This document shows, in pieces, positions 15,156 to 23,426 of a stretch of DNA of 40,155 bases (its first letter is position 1; the number at the start of each line of letters is the position of its first letter). Under the pieces are notes generated by a model. The model did not search any database and had not been told where the DNA came from. It saw only the letters and a list, made by a program, of their open reading frames with translations. The position numbers and the translations under genes are program-made. The stretch spans positions 1-40,155 of the forward strand of contig JANQWV010000011.1 of assembly GCA_030729695.1 (NCBI GenBank). The letters are read 5' to 3'. This DNA comes from Flavobacteriales bacterium. Its GTDB lineage: Bacteria > Bacteroidota > Bacteroidia > Flavobacteriales_D > Sanyastnellaceae.

Positions 15156-16766
15156 TTACTTCGACATCTTCTCAGCTAATTTCAAAGCTTCGTAAAGGTT
15201 TACAACCTTTCCTGTCTTTGAAAGCTTTCCGAATTTAATCTTCTTCTCTTCGTTACCTGGCATTACAACTTTGTACTTCTTGTAAGAAACACCAGACTTG
15301 ATAATGATCTCACGAACTTCTTTTCCTGTAAGATTTGGGTAGTAAGAAAGAATAGATGCAGCAACACCAGCCGTAACCGGAGAAGCCATACTTGTTCCGC
15401 TTAATGGTCCGAATGCATTGTCCAATACCGTTGCATAAATGTCAACTCCTGGAGCATAAATATCTACCGTCTTGTCACCGTAGTTCGAGAAATCTGCAGA
15501 CAAATGCTCGATTGAATTGTCACTTGCACCAATTTCCAACCAGGTAGAACATGTTTTTCCATTTGAATAACGTGGCGTTGGGAAATTGTCTTTCACATCA
15601 ACGTCCTTTGCATCGTTACCTGCTGCGTGAACCAACAATACGCCTTTCGATTCAGCATACATAACTGCTTCGTCTACTACGTCCTTGTTTGGAGAGTGTG
15701 ATTTACCGAAACTCATGTTAATGACACGAGCACCGTTGTCTGCCGCATAACGAATGGCATTTGCAACGTCTTTGTCGCGCTCATCTCCGTCTGGTACACA
15801 ACGAATAATCATCAATTGAGCTGTCTTACAAATCCCGTCCATTCCCATTCCATTGTTCGTCGCACCAACAATTCCAGCAACGTGCGTTCCGTGAAGTGCT
15901 TCAGGACCATCGATGTGGTTGTTTCCATAGTTACGCTCACGTGGATTGCTATAATCATCACCCACCATTGTGCGCGGATTGAAATCTAAGTTGTAAGAAT
16001 AATTCAATTGATTGTTATAATACCCAGCGTATTCTTCAAGGTTAATGCCGCGCATCATAATGTTCAACACCATGCCCTTTGCTGCTTTCGCTGCATCGTC
16101 TGTTGGCTCGTATGCTGCCAGTTGCTCTGCTGTGAAGTCGTTACCCAAAGCCATGGCCAACACTTCTTTGTTTGCTTTGAAGGTGGTTAGAAACGCATTG
16201 AATTGCGCTGCTTCTTCTTTCACCTCTCCAACACGCTTTTCGAATTCTACTTTAATCTTTTCGTATTTCGCGAAATCTGCTTTGTCTGCTGCTGCTATAG
16301 AAGCTGCTTCTTTTCCTTCGAAACGCTGTTTCAACATGGCGTAAACACGCGTGAACTCAAGGTTATCTTGCTTCACATCGCCACCTTTTCCACCGATAAA
16401 ACTCCATCCGTGAACATCGTCGATATAACCATTCTTATCGTCATCAATTCCGTTATCTGCGATCTCCCCTTTGTTGGTCCAGATATTTGCATTCAAATCT
16501 TTGTGAAAAGTCTCCGATCCACTGTCAATGATTGCTACTACAACAGGTGTTGCAGTCTTTCCTTTTTCAGCCATGTATGCATGCGCTTTAACTGCACTCA
16601 CGCCAGGAAGACCGTCAGTAGCCATGTCTGCGTGTTGCCACTGTGTTTTAATGTCTGCATTTTGAGCAGAAACCGCGAACGGAATAAATAATGCCGAGAA
16701 AACAATTGAAGCGAATCTTTTCGATAAGAAAGAATTCTGTTTCGAATTCAAAATTGGTTTGTTCAT
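15156..16766 (-). CDS. Secreted S8 (subtilisin-like) serine protease with an inserted helical region
   Basis: Exported endopeptidase, 536 residues. Signal peptide about 1-34 (ending AVSAQ). Catalytic triad visible as Asp81 (AIIDSGSE), His292 (LHGTHVAG) and Ser459 (GTSMASP), with the oxyanion Asn384 (AAGND). Between Asp81 and His292 lie about 210 residues, far more than in subtilisin; residues about 130-255 are Glu/Lys/Ala-rich and probably helical. No T9SS C-terminal domain is seen, and the protein ends soon after the catalytic core. It is divergent from the formate-tetrahydrofolate ligase gene and ends at a shared terminator. Confidence 0.93.
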   Translation of the reverse strand: MNKPILNSKQNSFLSKRFASIVFSALFIPFAVSAQNADIKTQWQHADMATDGLPGVSAVKAHAYMAEKGKTATPVVVAIIDSGSETFHKDLNANIWTNKGEIADNGIDDDKNGYIDDVHGWSFIGGKGGDVKQDNLEFTRVYAMLKQRFEGKEAASIAAADKADFAKYEKIKVEFEKRVGEVKEEAAQFNAFLTTFKANKEVLAMALGNDFTAEQLAAYEPTDDAAKAAKGMVLNIMMRGINLEEYAGYYNNQLNYSYNLDFNPRTMVGDDYSNPRERNYGNNHIDGPEALHGTHVAGIVGATNNGMGMDGICKTAQLMIIRCVPDGDERDKDVANAIRYAADNGARVINMSFGKSHSPNKDVVDEAVMYAESKGVLLVHAAGNDAKDVDVKDNFPTPRYSNGKTCSTWLEIGASDNSIEHLSADFSNYGDKTVDIYAPGVDIYATVLDNAFGPLSGTSMASPVTAGVAASILSYYPNLTGKEVREIIIKSGVSYKKYKVVMPGNEEKKIKFGKLSKTGKVVNLYEALKLAEKMSK

Positions 16767-16834
16767 ATGTGTTTAGTTGATGTTGCGAAATAAGGAAAGA
16801 AAGTTCGGATTATTGCTTCATAATATAAAAAAAT

Positions 16835-18511
16835 ATGTCATTTCCATCAGATCTTGAAATTGCACAAGCGTGCAAGATGAAGCACATCAATGAAATTGCT
16901 TCGAAGCTGAACATCAATACCAATGACCTAGAGCATTATGGCAAGCACAAAGCCAAGCTTCCGCTCAATTTAATTGACGAAGCTAAGGTGAAGCAGTCTA
17001 AATTAATTTTGGTGACTGCAATTACTCCAACTCCTGCCGGAGAAGGAAAGACAACCACTTCCATTGGTTTGAATGAAGGGTTAAATAAGTTAGGAAAGAA
17101 AGCGGTAGTTGTTCTTCGCGAGCCTTCGTTAGGACCCGTGTTCGGTATTAAAGGTGGAGCTGCAGGAGGCGGATACGCCCAAGTGGTTCCTATGGAAGAC
17201 ATTAATCTTCATTTCACCGGAGACTTTGCTGCCATTGAAAAAGCGAACAACTTGCTTTCAGCATTGATCGACAATAACCTTCAAAATAAACAAGAGAACT
17301 TGGGTCTTGATCCACGTTTGATTTATTGGAAGCGCGTAATGGACATGAACGACCGATCGTTGCGAAACATTACCATTGGCTTGGGTGGAACCGGAAACGG
17401 TATTCCGCGTCAAGACGGATTCAACATTACACCTGCTTCTGAAGTCATGGCAATCCTTTGCATGAGCAAAGACCGCGAAGATTTGAAAAAGAAATTGGGA
17501 AACATCTTCGTTGGATTCACCTACGATCGCAAGCCCATCTATGCGCGCGATTTGAAAGCGGAAGGAGCTATGGCTCTTCTGTTGAAAGACGCCATTATGC
17601 CAAACTTGGTTCAAACCTTAGAAGGTAATCCTGCTATTCTTCACGGTGGACCTTTCGCCAACATTGCACAAGGAACCAACACCATTATGGCAACGAAGAT
17701 GGGAATGTCTTTGGCAGACTACGTGGTTACTGAGGCTGGATTCGGTGCCGATTTAGGTGCTGAGAAATTCATGCACATCAAGTGTGGCGCAGCAGGTATT
17801 GCTCCAGATGCAATTGTTCTTGTTGCTACGGTTCGCGCGTTGCGTCATCACGGTGGTGCGAAAAAAGAAGAGTACAACACGGCTAACATGGAGCGCGTAA
17901 CCAACGGTTTCGCGAACCTTGAGAAGCACATCGAGAACTGTAAGAAGTTCGGAATTACTCCAGTTGTTGCCTTGAACCACTTCCCTACCGATTCACAAGA
18001 AGAGATCGATTTCGTTATTGCGAAATGTGCTACAATGGGCGTAAAGGCTGTTGTTGCAAGAGGTTTCTCAGATGGTGGAAACGGTATGATGAATTTGGGT
18101 GAAGCCGTATTGGATGTGATTGAAAACGGAAACAACGCGTTCCGCAGACTATACTCGAACGATCAACCTGTAAAGGAAAAGATTGAAATCATTGCGAAAG
18201 AAATCTACGGCGCTGAACGCGTGAATTACTCGAAAGAAGCGGAAGGAAATCTTCGTACCATTGAAAAATTAGGCATTGCCAACTTCCCTATTTGTATGGC
18301 GAAGACGCAAAAATCGTTCAGCGACGATGAATCGAAAATTGGTCGTCCAACAGGATTCACCATCACCGTTCGTGAATTCGAATACGCTGTAGGCGCTGGA
18401 TTCATTATTCCTATTTTGGGGGAAATGATGCGTATGCCAGGTTTACCGGCTGTTCCAGCAAGTGAGCATATGGACATTGATAACAACGGTGTTATAACTG
18501 GATTGTCTTAA
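16835..18511 (+). CDS. fhs: Formate-tetrahydrofolate ligase
   Basis: Joins formate to tetrahydrofolate with ATP to give 10-formyl-THF, feeding purine and formyl-Met synthesis. The 558-residue length is standard. ATP-binding motif TPTPAGEGKTTTSIGL (about residues 65-80), then EPSLGPVFGIKGGAAGGGYA and, near the C-terminus, the family signature around PTGFTITVREFEYAVGAGFI. It precedes fdhD by 3 nt, so the two are almost certainly one operon, both tied to formate. No SD sequence precedes the ATG. Confidence 0.97.
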   Translation: MSFPSDLEIAQACKMKHINEIASKLNINTNDLEHYGKHKAKLPLNLIDEAKVKQSKLILVTAITPTPAGEGKTTTSIGLNEGLNKLGKKAVVVLREPSLGPVFGIKGGAAGGGYAQVVPMEDINLHFTGDFAAIEKANNLLSALIDNNLQNKQENLGLDPRLIYWKRVMDMNDRSLRNITIGLGGTGNGIPRQDGFNITPASEVMAILCMSKDREDLKKKLGNIFVGFTYDRKPIYARDLKAEGAMALLLKDAIMPNLVQTLEGNPAILHGGPFANIAQGTNTIMATKMGMSLADYVVTEAGFGADLGAEKFMHIKCGAAGIAPDAIVLVATVRALRHHGGAKKEEYNTANMERVTNGFANLEKHIENCKKFGITPVVALNHFPTDSQEEIDFVIAKCATMGVKAVVARGFSDGGNGMMNLGEAVLDVIENGNNAFRRLYSNDQPVKEKIEIIAKEIYGAERVNYSKEAEGNLRTIEKLGIANFPICMAKTQKSFSDDESKIGRPTGFTITVREFEYAVGAGFIIPILGEMMRMPGLPAVPASEHMDIDNNGVITGLS

Positions 18512-18514
18512 ATC

Positions 18515-19339
18515 ATGAAGGCTTCTTTAAACTACCAAGCATTGAAGAACGGGCAACCGGTCTCCGATGCCTTGGTGGTTGAAGTGCCTGTTCAATTATT
18601 TATTGAAGAAGAACCGCTCACGGTGTCTATGTGCACACCAACGCACGTTCGTGAATGGGCCTATGGAATTTTATTTACGGAAGGAATTATTCGCTCTGCT
18701 GATCAAGTTCTTTCCTATTCTGAGGAAGAAGTCGATCATCAGATAATCCTTCGAGTTACTTTGAATAATGCCACACAGGCCATCACGAACAAGCGTTCGT
18801 TGCTTAGTGTGTCTGCTTGTGGAATATGCGGAAAGACGGCGTTTGAGCCGGCTACGCGGAGCGATGACGAACGAAGTTCGATGACACCAAGTGATGACGA
18901 ACGAAGTTCGATGACACTTCGTGATGACCGCGGAGCGGATGACGAGCAAAGCTCGATGACGCTGCGCGAGAATATTGCGCAAATGATGGTGCAGTTAAGA
19001 GATTCTCAAACCTTGTTCGATGAAACGGGCGGATGCCATGCGGCTGGAGTGTTCAATAGAGAAGGCCAGCTTATTTTCGCCAGCGAAGATATTGGCCGAC
19101 ACAACGCCGTTGACAAAGTAATCGGACATCTACTCTTAAACAATCAACTACGCTCGGCCAAATACATCGTAGTAAGCGGAAGAGTTTCTTATGAGATTGT
19201 CGCGAAGTGCTTTGCTGCGGGAATACCCAATCTTGCAGCTGTTTCTTCTCCTTCATCTTTAGCCGTTGACTACGCAAAAGAATTAGGCCTATCGCTCTTT
19301 GCCTTCTGCAGAGAGAATCGCGTTACACAATACGCCTAA
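18515..19339 (+). CDS. fdhD: FdhD sulfurtransferase carrying an in-frame hairpin-repeat insertion
   Basis: FdhD passes sulfur from a cysteine desulfurase to the molybdenum cofactor of formate dehydrogenase. The 274-residue protein keeps the key CxxC (Cys102, Cys105; SACGICGKTAFE), TGGCHAAGVF and the family signature EDIGRHNAVDKVIG. Residues about 114-151 are alien to the family: repeats of the type DDERSSMT with no hydrophobic core, encoded by tandem 30-nt units at 18863 and 18893 and shorter units after. The frame is preserved, so the insertion replaces or lengthens the loop that follows CxxC. No formate dehydrogenase gene is in the window. The gene follows fhs by 3 nt. Confidence 0.93.
   Translation: MKASLNYQALKNGQPVSDALVVEVPVQLFIEEEPLTVSMCTPTHVREWAYGILFTEGIIRSADQVLSYSEEEVDHQIILRVTLNNATQAITNKRSLLSVSACGICGKTAFEPATRSDDERSSMTPSDDERSSMTLRDDRGADDEQSSMTLRENIAQMMVQLRDSQTLFDETGGCHAAGVFNREGQLIFASEDIGRHNAVDKVIGHLLLNNQLRSAKYIVVSGRVSYEIVAKCFAAGIPNLAAVSSPSSLAVDYAKELGLSLFAFCRENRVTQYA
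18863..18960. repeat. Tandem mini-hairpin units inside fdhD
   Basis: Four units share a GATGAC-stem-loop-stem'-GATGAC plan: GAAC-GAA-GTTC at 18863-18886 and again at 18893-18916 (30-nt period), CGC-GGA-GCG at 18923-18943, and GAGC-AAA-GCTC at 18938-18960. Stem sequences change between units but remain complementary, while the flanking GATGAC is constant. All unit lengths are multiples of 3, which keeps fdhD open. Confidence 0.85.
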
Positions 19340-19343
19340 AGAA

Positions 19344-19371
19344 AAATGCCCCTTCCGAAGAAGAGGCATTT
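19344..19371. terminator. Bidirectional intrinsic terminator between fdhD and hppA
   Basis: AAATGCC-C-CTTC, loop CGAA, GAAG-A-GGCATTT: a 12-position stem with one C/A mismatch, followed by a T-rich stretch. It lies 4 nt after fdhD and 20 nt after hppA on the other strand. Confidence 0.75.
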
Positions 19372-19391
19372 CATTTTCCTTGAAAATATTC

Positions 19392-20984
19392 TTATTTCTT
19401 AGAATAAACTTTTACTAAAGAAATGTCGAACATTAACGTTGAATACGGAGGAATTGGTCCTTGATCCATATCGCGGTAAGCCAACGCAGAAGGAATGAAT
19501 AGACGAATCTTTCCGCCTTCTTTCACCTTTTGCAATCCTTCAGTGAACCCTGGGATTAAACCTCCCAAGTTGAATGTAACAGGCTTTCCAGCATCAGATG
19601 AATCGAATATTTGTCCGTTCATTAATTTTCCAACATATTCAACTTGAACTGAATCTTGCTCAGTTGCATAAGCTCCTGCTCCTTCTTGAGTAACTACGTA
19701 CATCAATCCTGATTCTTCAACTTGAATACCTGGTGTGTTTTTCTTGATAGAATCTATCACTGCAGTTTCTTTCGTTTTAACTGAAGCCAATTTCGCTTTT
19801 TCACGACGTTGGAAATAGTTATCTAAGAACATTTGTGCTTCTTCCATTTCCATACCAGCAGCACCGTTAGCCGCCTTTTCGAAAATGTTGTAGTTAATCA
19901 ATGAATCAATTTCCATGCGGTGCATGTTCTCGCCAATAGCCAATCCCAATGCAAATGAAAGACTATCATTGGTTGAAGTTAATGCAACAGTTGCAGCCGT
20001 TCCGCCATGTCCTTTTTCAGAAATGTGAGGAGCTATTACTAAGGCAACAATAGACATTAACTTGATTAAGATGTTCATTGAAGGACCAGATGTGTCTTTG
20101 AAAGGATCACCAACAGTATCTCCAGTTACAGAAGCTTTGTGTGGTTCAGACTTTTTGTAGAACATTTCACCGTTGATCTCAACGCCTTTCTCAAATGACT
20201 TCTTCGCGTTGTCCCATGCACCACCTGCGTTCGATTGGAACATACCCATCAATACACCCGATACAGTTACACCCGCTAACAAACCACCCAATACTTCTGG
20301 ACCGAAAATGAATCCAACAATTACCGGAGTAATCAATGCAATGGCTCCAGGAGCAATCATTTCACGAATAGATGCTTCAGTAGAAATAGCAACACACTTT
20401 TCGTATTCTGGTTTCGCTTTGTATTCCATAATTCCTGGAATCTCACGGAACTGACGACGAACTTCGTTCACCATATCCATAGCCGCACGTCCAACAGCTG
20501 CAATAGCCAAAGACGAGAAGATGAATGGAATCATTCCACCTACAAACAAACCTGCCAATACCGGAGCTTTGTAAATGTCAATCGCATCAATACCTGCAAT
20601 ACCTACGAACGCTGCGAACAACGCCAATGAAGTCAATGCCGCAGATGCAATAGCGAATCCTTTTCCAGTTGCTGCAGTAGTGTTACCTACAGCATCTAAG
20701 TTATCTGTACGGTGACGAACTTCTTCTGGAAGTTGGCTCATTTCAGCAATACCACCCGCGTTATCTGCGATTGGTCCGAATGCATCAATTGCCAATTGCA
20801 TAGCAGTTGTAGCCATCATACCTGCAGCCGCAATAGCCACACCGTATAAACCAGCGAACTCATAAGAACCATAAATACCAGCAGCCAATACTAAGATTGG
20901 AAGAACAGTAGATTCCATTCCTACAGACAAACCACCAATGATGTTAGTCGCGTGTCCAGTAGCAGATTGCTTAATGATAGACAT
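19392..20984 (-). CDS. hppA: Membrane pyrophosphatase C-terminal half fused to a Mip/FkpA-type FKBP domain
   Basis: 530 residues from the ATG at 20984. Residues 1-322 complete the ion-pumping pyrophosphatase begun by the upstream piece: [47 protein letters not shown] (Ala104 and Gly107, the potassium-dependent type), [33 protein letters not shown], and a last helix ending VIAPHIS. Residues 338-415 resemble the Mip/FkpA dimerisation domain ([14 protein letters not shown]), and 425-527 form an FKBP prolyl isomerase ([34 protein letters not shown]; Tyr450, Asp461, Phe480, Tyr503 and Phe519 at ligand-pocket positions). Given a 16-helix pump with its C-terminus outside, the FKBP domain should be periplasmic. 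It is separated from the N-terminal half by one in-frame TGA. Confidence 0.9.
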   Translation of the reverse strand: MSIIKQSATGHATNIIGGLSVGMESTVLPILVLAAGIYGSYEFAGLYGVAIAAAGMMATTAMQLAIDAFGPIADNAGGIAEMSQLPEEVRHRTDNLDAVGNTTAATGKGFAIASAALTSLALFAAFVGIAGIDAIDIYKAPVLAGLFVGGMIPFIFSSLAIAAVGRAAMDMVNEVRRQFREIPGIMEYKAKPEYEKCVAISTEASIREMIAPGAIALITPVIVGFIFGPEVLGGLLAGVTVSGVLMGMFQSNAGGAWDNAKKSFEKGVEINGEMFYKKSEPHKASVTGDTVGDPFKDTSGPSMNILIKLMSIVALVIAPHISEKGHGGTAATVALTSTNDSLSFALGLAIGENMHRMEIDSLINYNIFEKAANGAAGMEMEEAQMFLDNYFQRREKAKLASVKTKETAVIDSIKKNTPGIQVEESGLMYVVTQEGAGAYATEQDSVQVEYVGKLMNGQIFDSSDAGKPVTFNLGGLIPGFTEGLQKVKEGGKIRLFIPSALAYRDMDQGPIPPYSTLMFDISLVKVYSKK

Positions 20985-20996
20985 TACAGGACGTTT

Positions 20997-22145
20997 TCAC
21001 ATAGCAGTATAGTACTCAGTAATGATGCTCATTAAAGCACCAACCACAAGACCTACCATGATTGCCCAGAATACACCCATTCTAGTTACTTCAACACCAC
21101 GAGCTGAATCTGTCCAAGACATTGTCTCAGGAAGCATCCAATTAACAATAAAGAATGAAGCAACCGCAGTAAGAATAATACTTGACCAGTTACCTAAGTT
21201 TAATGCGTTTTGAACGTTACCCATTTCGTCTTTCACACGAACGAACATCATACCGATGATAGAGAAAACAATTCCTAATCCAGCGATCAACATTGGCAAT
21301 AAGATTGGAGCAATTCCACCGAAATCATCTTTCGAAATCAACTCTCTTCCTAAAACCATTGTCGCTAAGATGGTCGCAACATAAGAACCGAACAAGTCAG
21401 CTCCCATACCCGCAACGTCACCTACGTTATCACCTACGTTATCTGCAATAGTTGCTGGGTTACGCACGTCATCCTCAGGGATACCTGCTTCAACCTTTCC
21501 AACTAAGTCAGCTCCAACGTCAGCAGCTTTGGTATAAATACCTCCACCAACACGTGCGAACAATGCAATCGATTCAGCACCCAAAGAGAATCCCGCAAGA
21601 ACCTCTAATGCTTTTTCCATTTCCACTCCGTTTACACTTGCTCCTACAGACTTAACGTAGATCGTGTACAACAAAATGAACAATGAACCCAATCCAATTA
21701 CCGCCAAACCAGCAACACCAAGACCCATTACAGATCCTCCGGTGAAACTAACTTTCAACGCTTGGGCTAAGCTTGTACGTGCAGCTTGTGTTGTACGAAC
21801 GTTCGCTTTAGTTGCGATGTTCATACCAATATATCCTGCCAATGCAGAAAGTACAGCTCCAATAATAAATGAAATTGCAATAATTGGAGAAGATGTTTCT
21901 ACTAGGGTTCCAGACCACGCCAATAGCGCTCCTGCGATAACCACGAAGTAAGCCAACACTTTCCATTCGGCTTTCAAGAATGCCATAGCACCCTTGGCTA
22001 TGTAACCTGCAAGTTCTTGCATGTTCTCGTCTCCAGCATCTTGCTTAGTCACCCATGCAGACTTAATAGCCATGAACAAAATTCCAAGCAGACCTAACGC
22101 TGGAATTGAATAGAGCACAATATCGCCCCATTGTAAGTTTCCCAT
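20997..22145 (-). CDS. hppA: Membrane pyrophosphatase N-terminal half, ending at an in-frame TGA
   Basis: 382 residues of a pyrophosphate-energised ion pump, which couples PPi hydrolysis to proton or sodium export. The PPi/Mg site is intact: GGGIYTKAADVGADLVGKVE (Asp209, Asp213, Lys217) and NPATIADNVGDNVGDVAGMG (Asp235, Asp239, Asp243). TM5 carries Glu191 (GAESIALFARVGGG), where many pumps have Ser, and TM6 lacks the common Glu (DLFGSYVATIL); this matches my recollection of Flavobacterium-type proton pumps. It ends ITEYYTAM-stop, then KRPV and ATG in the same frame. Homologues read EYYT..GKRPV, so the TGA probably stands for a GGA Gly codon. It may be a mutation, an error, or a true split gene. 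Confidence 0.9.
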   Translation of the reverse strand: MGNLQWGDIVLYSIPALGLLGILFMAIKSAWVTKQDAGDENMQELAGYIAKGAMAFLKAEWKVLAYFVVIAGALLAWSGTLVETSSPIIAISFIIGAVLSALAGYIGMNIATKANVRTTQAARTSLAQALKVSFTGGSVMGLGVAGLAVIGLGSLFILLYTIYVKSVGASVNGVEMEKALEVLAGFSLGAESIALFARVGGGIYTKAADVGADLVGKVEAGIPEDDVRNPATIADNVGDNVGDVAGMGADLFGSYVATILATMVLGRELISKDDFGGIAPILLPMLIAGLGIVFSIIGMMFVRVKDEMGNVQNALNLGNWSSIILTAVASFFIVNWMLPETMSWTDSARGVEVTRMGVFWAIMVGLVVGALMSIITEYYTAM

Positions 22146-22218
22146 AATTTATTTTTTACTGTTAAACGGGTGCAAAAATAGGTGTTTTTGCCTTAGATGC
22201 AAAAACTAATTTACCCCC

Positions 22219-23388
22219 CTACTTGACCTTAATTTCCTGCAAATCTTTAAGCAAGCCTCTTGTGTCTTCCGCGAAGGTGGAAATCTTCGATTGCTCTTCC
22301 GAACTTAAATTGTATTTATTCGGATTGGCTTCCCAATCTGAAACAGGGATGGAATAATATCCGCGCGGACTTCCACCCAATCTGCACCAAAAAGGTACAT
22401 ACCCCCAAGTGTCCCATTGAACCTTTTTATTCTTCACTTTTAAATGAAGTGCAACACCAATTCCTCCGTCTTTGTAGCGTTCGCGCTGGTTACTAATGAA
22501 ATTACCCAAACTAAATGCAACCGGAACATTCTTCAATGAATCATTCTTCGGATGAAGAATGAGCATGGGTTGAACCACATGCGGGTGAAGTCCAATAATA
22601 GCGTCAGCGCCAGCATCTGCTAACCATTGCGCCAATTTATCTTGCTCAGAATTCTCTTTGCGCTGATATTCCGTTCCCCAATGAATATTCACCACGGTGA
22701 ACCGAGCCCCGCGCTCAACAGCCGTTTTCAAATCTTTTCTAATTTGAAGGGTATCGATCATATTCACCACATTCGGATGTTGAACCACCAAACCGTTTGT
22801 TCCATAGGTGCAATTCAATAACGCAATCTTCACTCCTTTCACTTCTTGAATCAATGGGTAATTTAAATCGCGAGAAAGTGTATCTAAAAAAGTCCCCGTA
22901 TGTGTTATGCCCAATGAATCAAGCATAAGAATAGTACGCTCCACGCCTTTCTTCCCGCGGTCTTGAGAATGGTTGTTCGCCGTCACAAATATGTTGAACC
23001 CTGCAGCGAATATGCCTTCGGCAAAGGCATCTGGAGAAGAAAACTGCGGATAACCCGAATAAGGTTTTCCTGCCAAAGTCACTTCTAAGTTCGCACAGGT
23101 ATAATCAAACGAATGAACGAATTCCGAAATGTATTGAAACCAATGGGCGTATTCGTAAACGCCTTTCGATTCATTGAAAGCCGCTCCTATCATAGGCTCA
23201 TGCCCCATCATATCACCAACGAAAAACAAACTAATTTGCTTCGTAGTTGTGTCTTCTCCGGCAAAAACATATTCGGTATTTTCCCCTTCAACATGCTTAT
23301 CTCCAACACTGTAAATTCCATAGAAAAATGAAAGAAGAATAAATAACGAAATACCACCTGTTTTAAGCATATGTTGATTGGTTTGCAT
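22219..23388 (-). CDS. CapA-like metallophosphatase-fold membrane-anchored protein
   Basis: Member of the PGA_cap (poly-gamma-glutamate synthesis CapA-like) family, 389 residues. One N-terminal hydrophobic segment (about residues 8-26) anchors or exports it. The calcineurin-like fold motifs are FVGDMMGHEPMI, CANLEVTL, VTANNHSQDRGKKG, VNIHWGTEY, IGLHPHVVQP and FSLGNFISNQ. CapA family proteins are required for capsule polymer export in Bacillus, but many Bacteroidota homologues stand alone with unknown substrates, as here: no capB/capC is near. The ATG at 23388 is chosen over an extension to 23460 because a TATATTTG box ends 4 nt before it. Confidence 0.88.
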   Translation of the reverse strand: MQTNQHMLKTGGISLFILLSFFYGIYSVGDKHVEGENTEYVFAGEDTTTKQISLFFVGDMMGHEPMIGAAFNESKGVYEYAHWFQYISEFVHSFDYTCANLEVTLAGKPYSGYPQFSSPDAFAEGIFAAGFNIFVTANNHSQDRGKKGVERTILMLDSLGITHTGTFLDTLSRDLNYPLIQEVKGVKIALLNCTYGTNGLVVQHPNVVNMIDTLQIRKDLKTAVERGARFTVVNIHWGTEYQRKENSEQDKLAQWLADAGADAIIGLHPHVVQPMLILHPKNDSLKNVPVAFSLGNFISNQRERYKDGGIGVALHLKVKNKKVQWDTWGYVPFWCRLGGSPRGYYSIPVSDWEANPNKYNLSSEEQSKISTFAEDTRGLLKDLQEIKVK

Positions 23389-23392
23389 AAAA

Positions 23393-23400
23393 CAAATATA
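23393..23400 (-). promoter_or_regulatory. -7 box (TATATTTG) for the CapA-like gene
   Basis: Exact TAnnTTTG on the minus strand, ending 4 nt before the ATG at 23388. In the same 38-nt divergent gap the plus strand has TATCTTCG (23413-23420), ending 6 nt before the CDF transporter ATG. Both transcripts would be nearly or fully leaderless. Confidence 0.5.
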
Positions 23401-23426
23401 GTGCTTGAGGTCTATCTTCGCGCAGC

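Noticed and set aside
18863-18960. CRISPR array
   Set aside because: The 30-nt period is made of near-identical units without unique spacers, and it is translated as part of fdhD; no cas genes are present.
20997-20999. TGA read as glycine genome-wide, as in SR1/Gracilibacteria
   Set aside because: TGA ends many intact genes here, including ATGA overlaps at 4680, 12615, 13643, 14500 and 29499, so the code is standard.
20997-20999. TGA as selenocysteine in the pyrophosphatase
   Set aside because: The position is Gly in homologues, not Cys, and I see no convincing SECIS-like hairpin directly after it.
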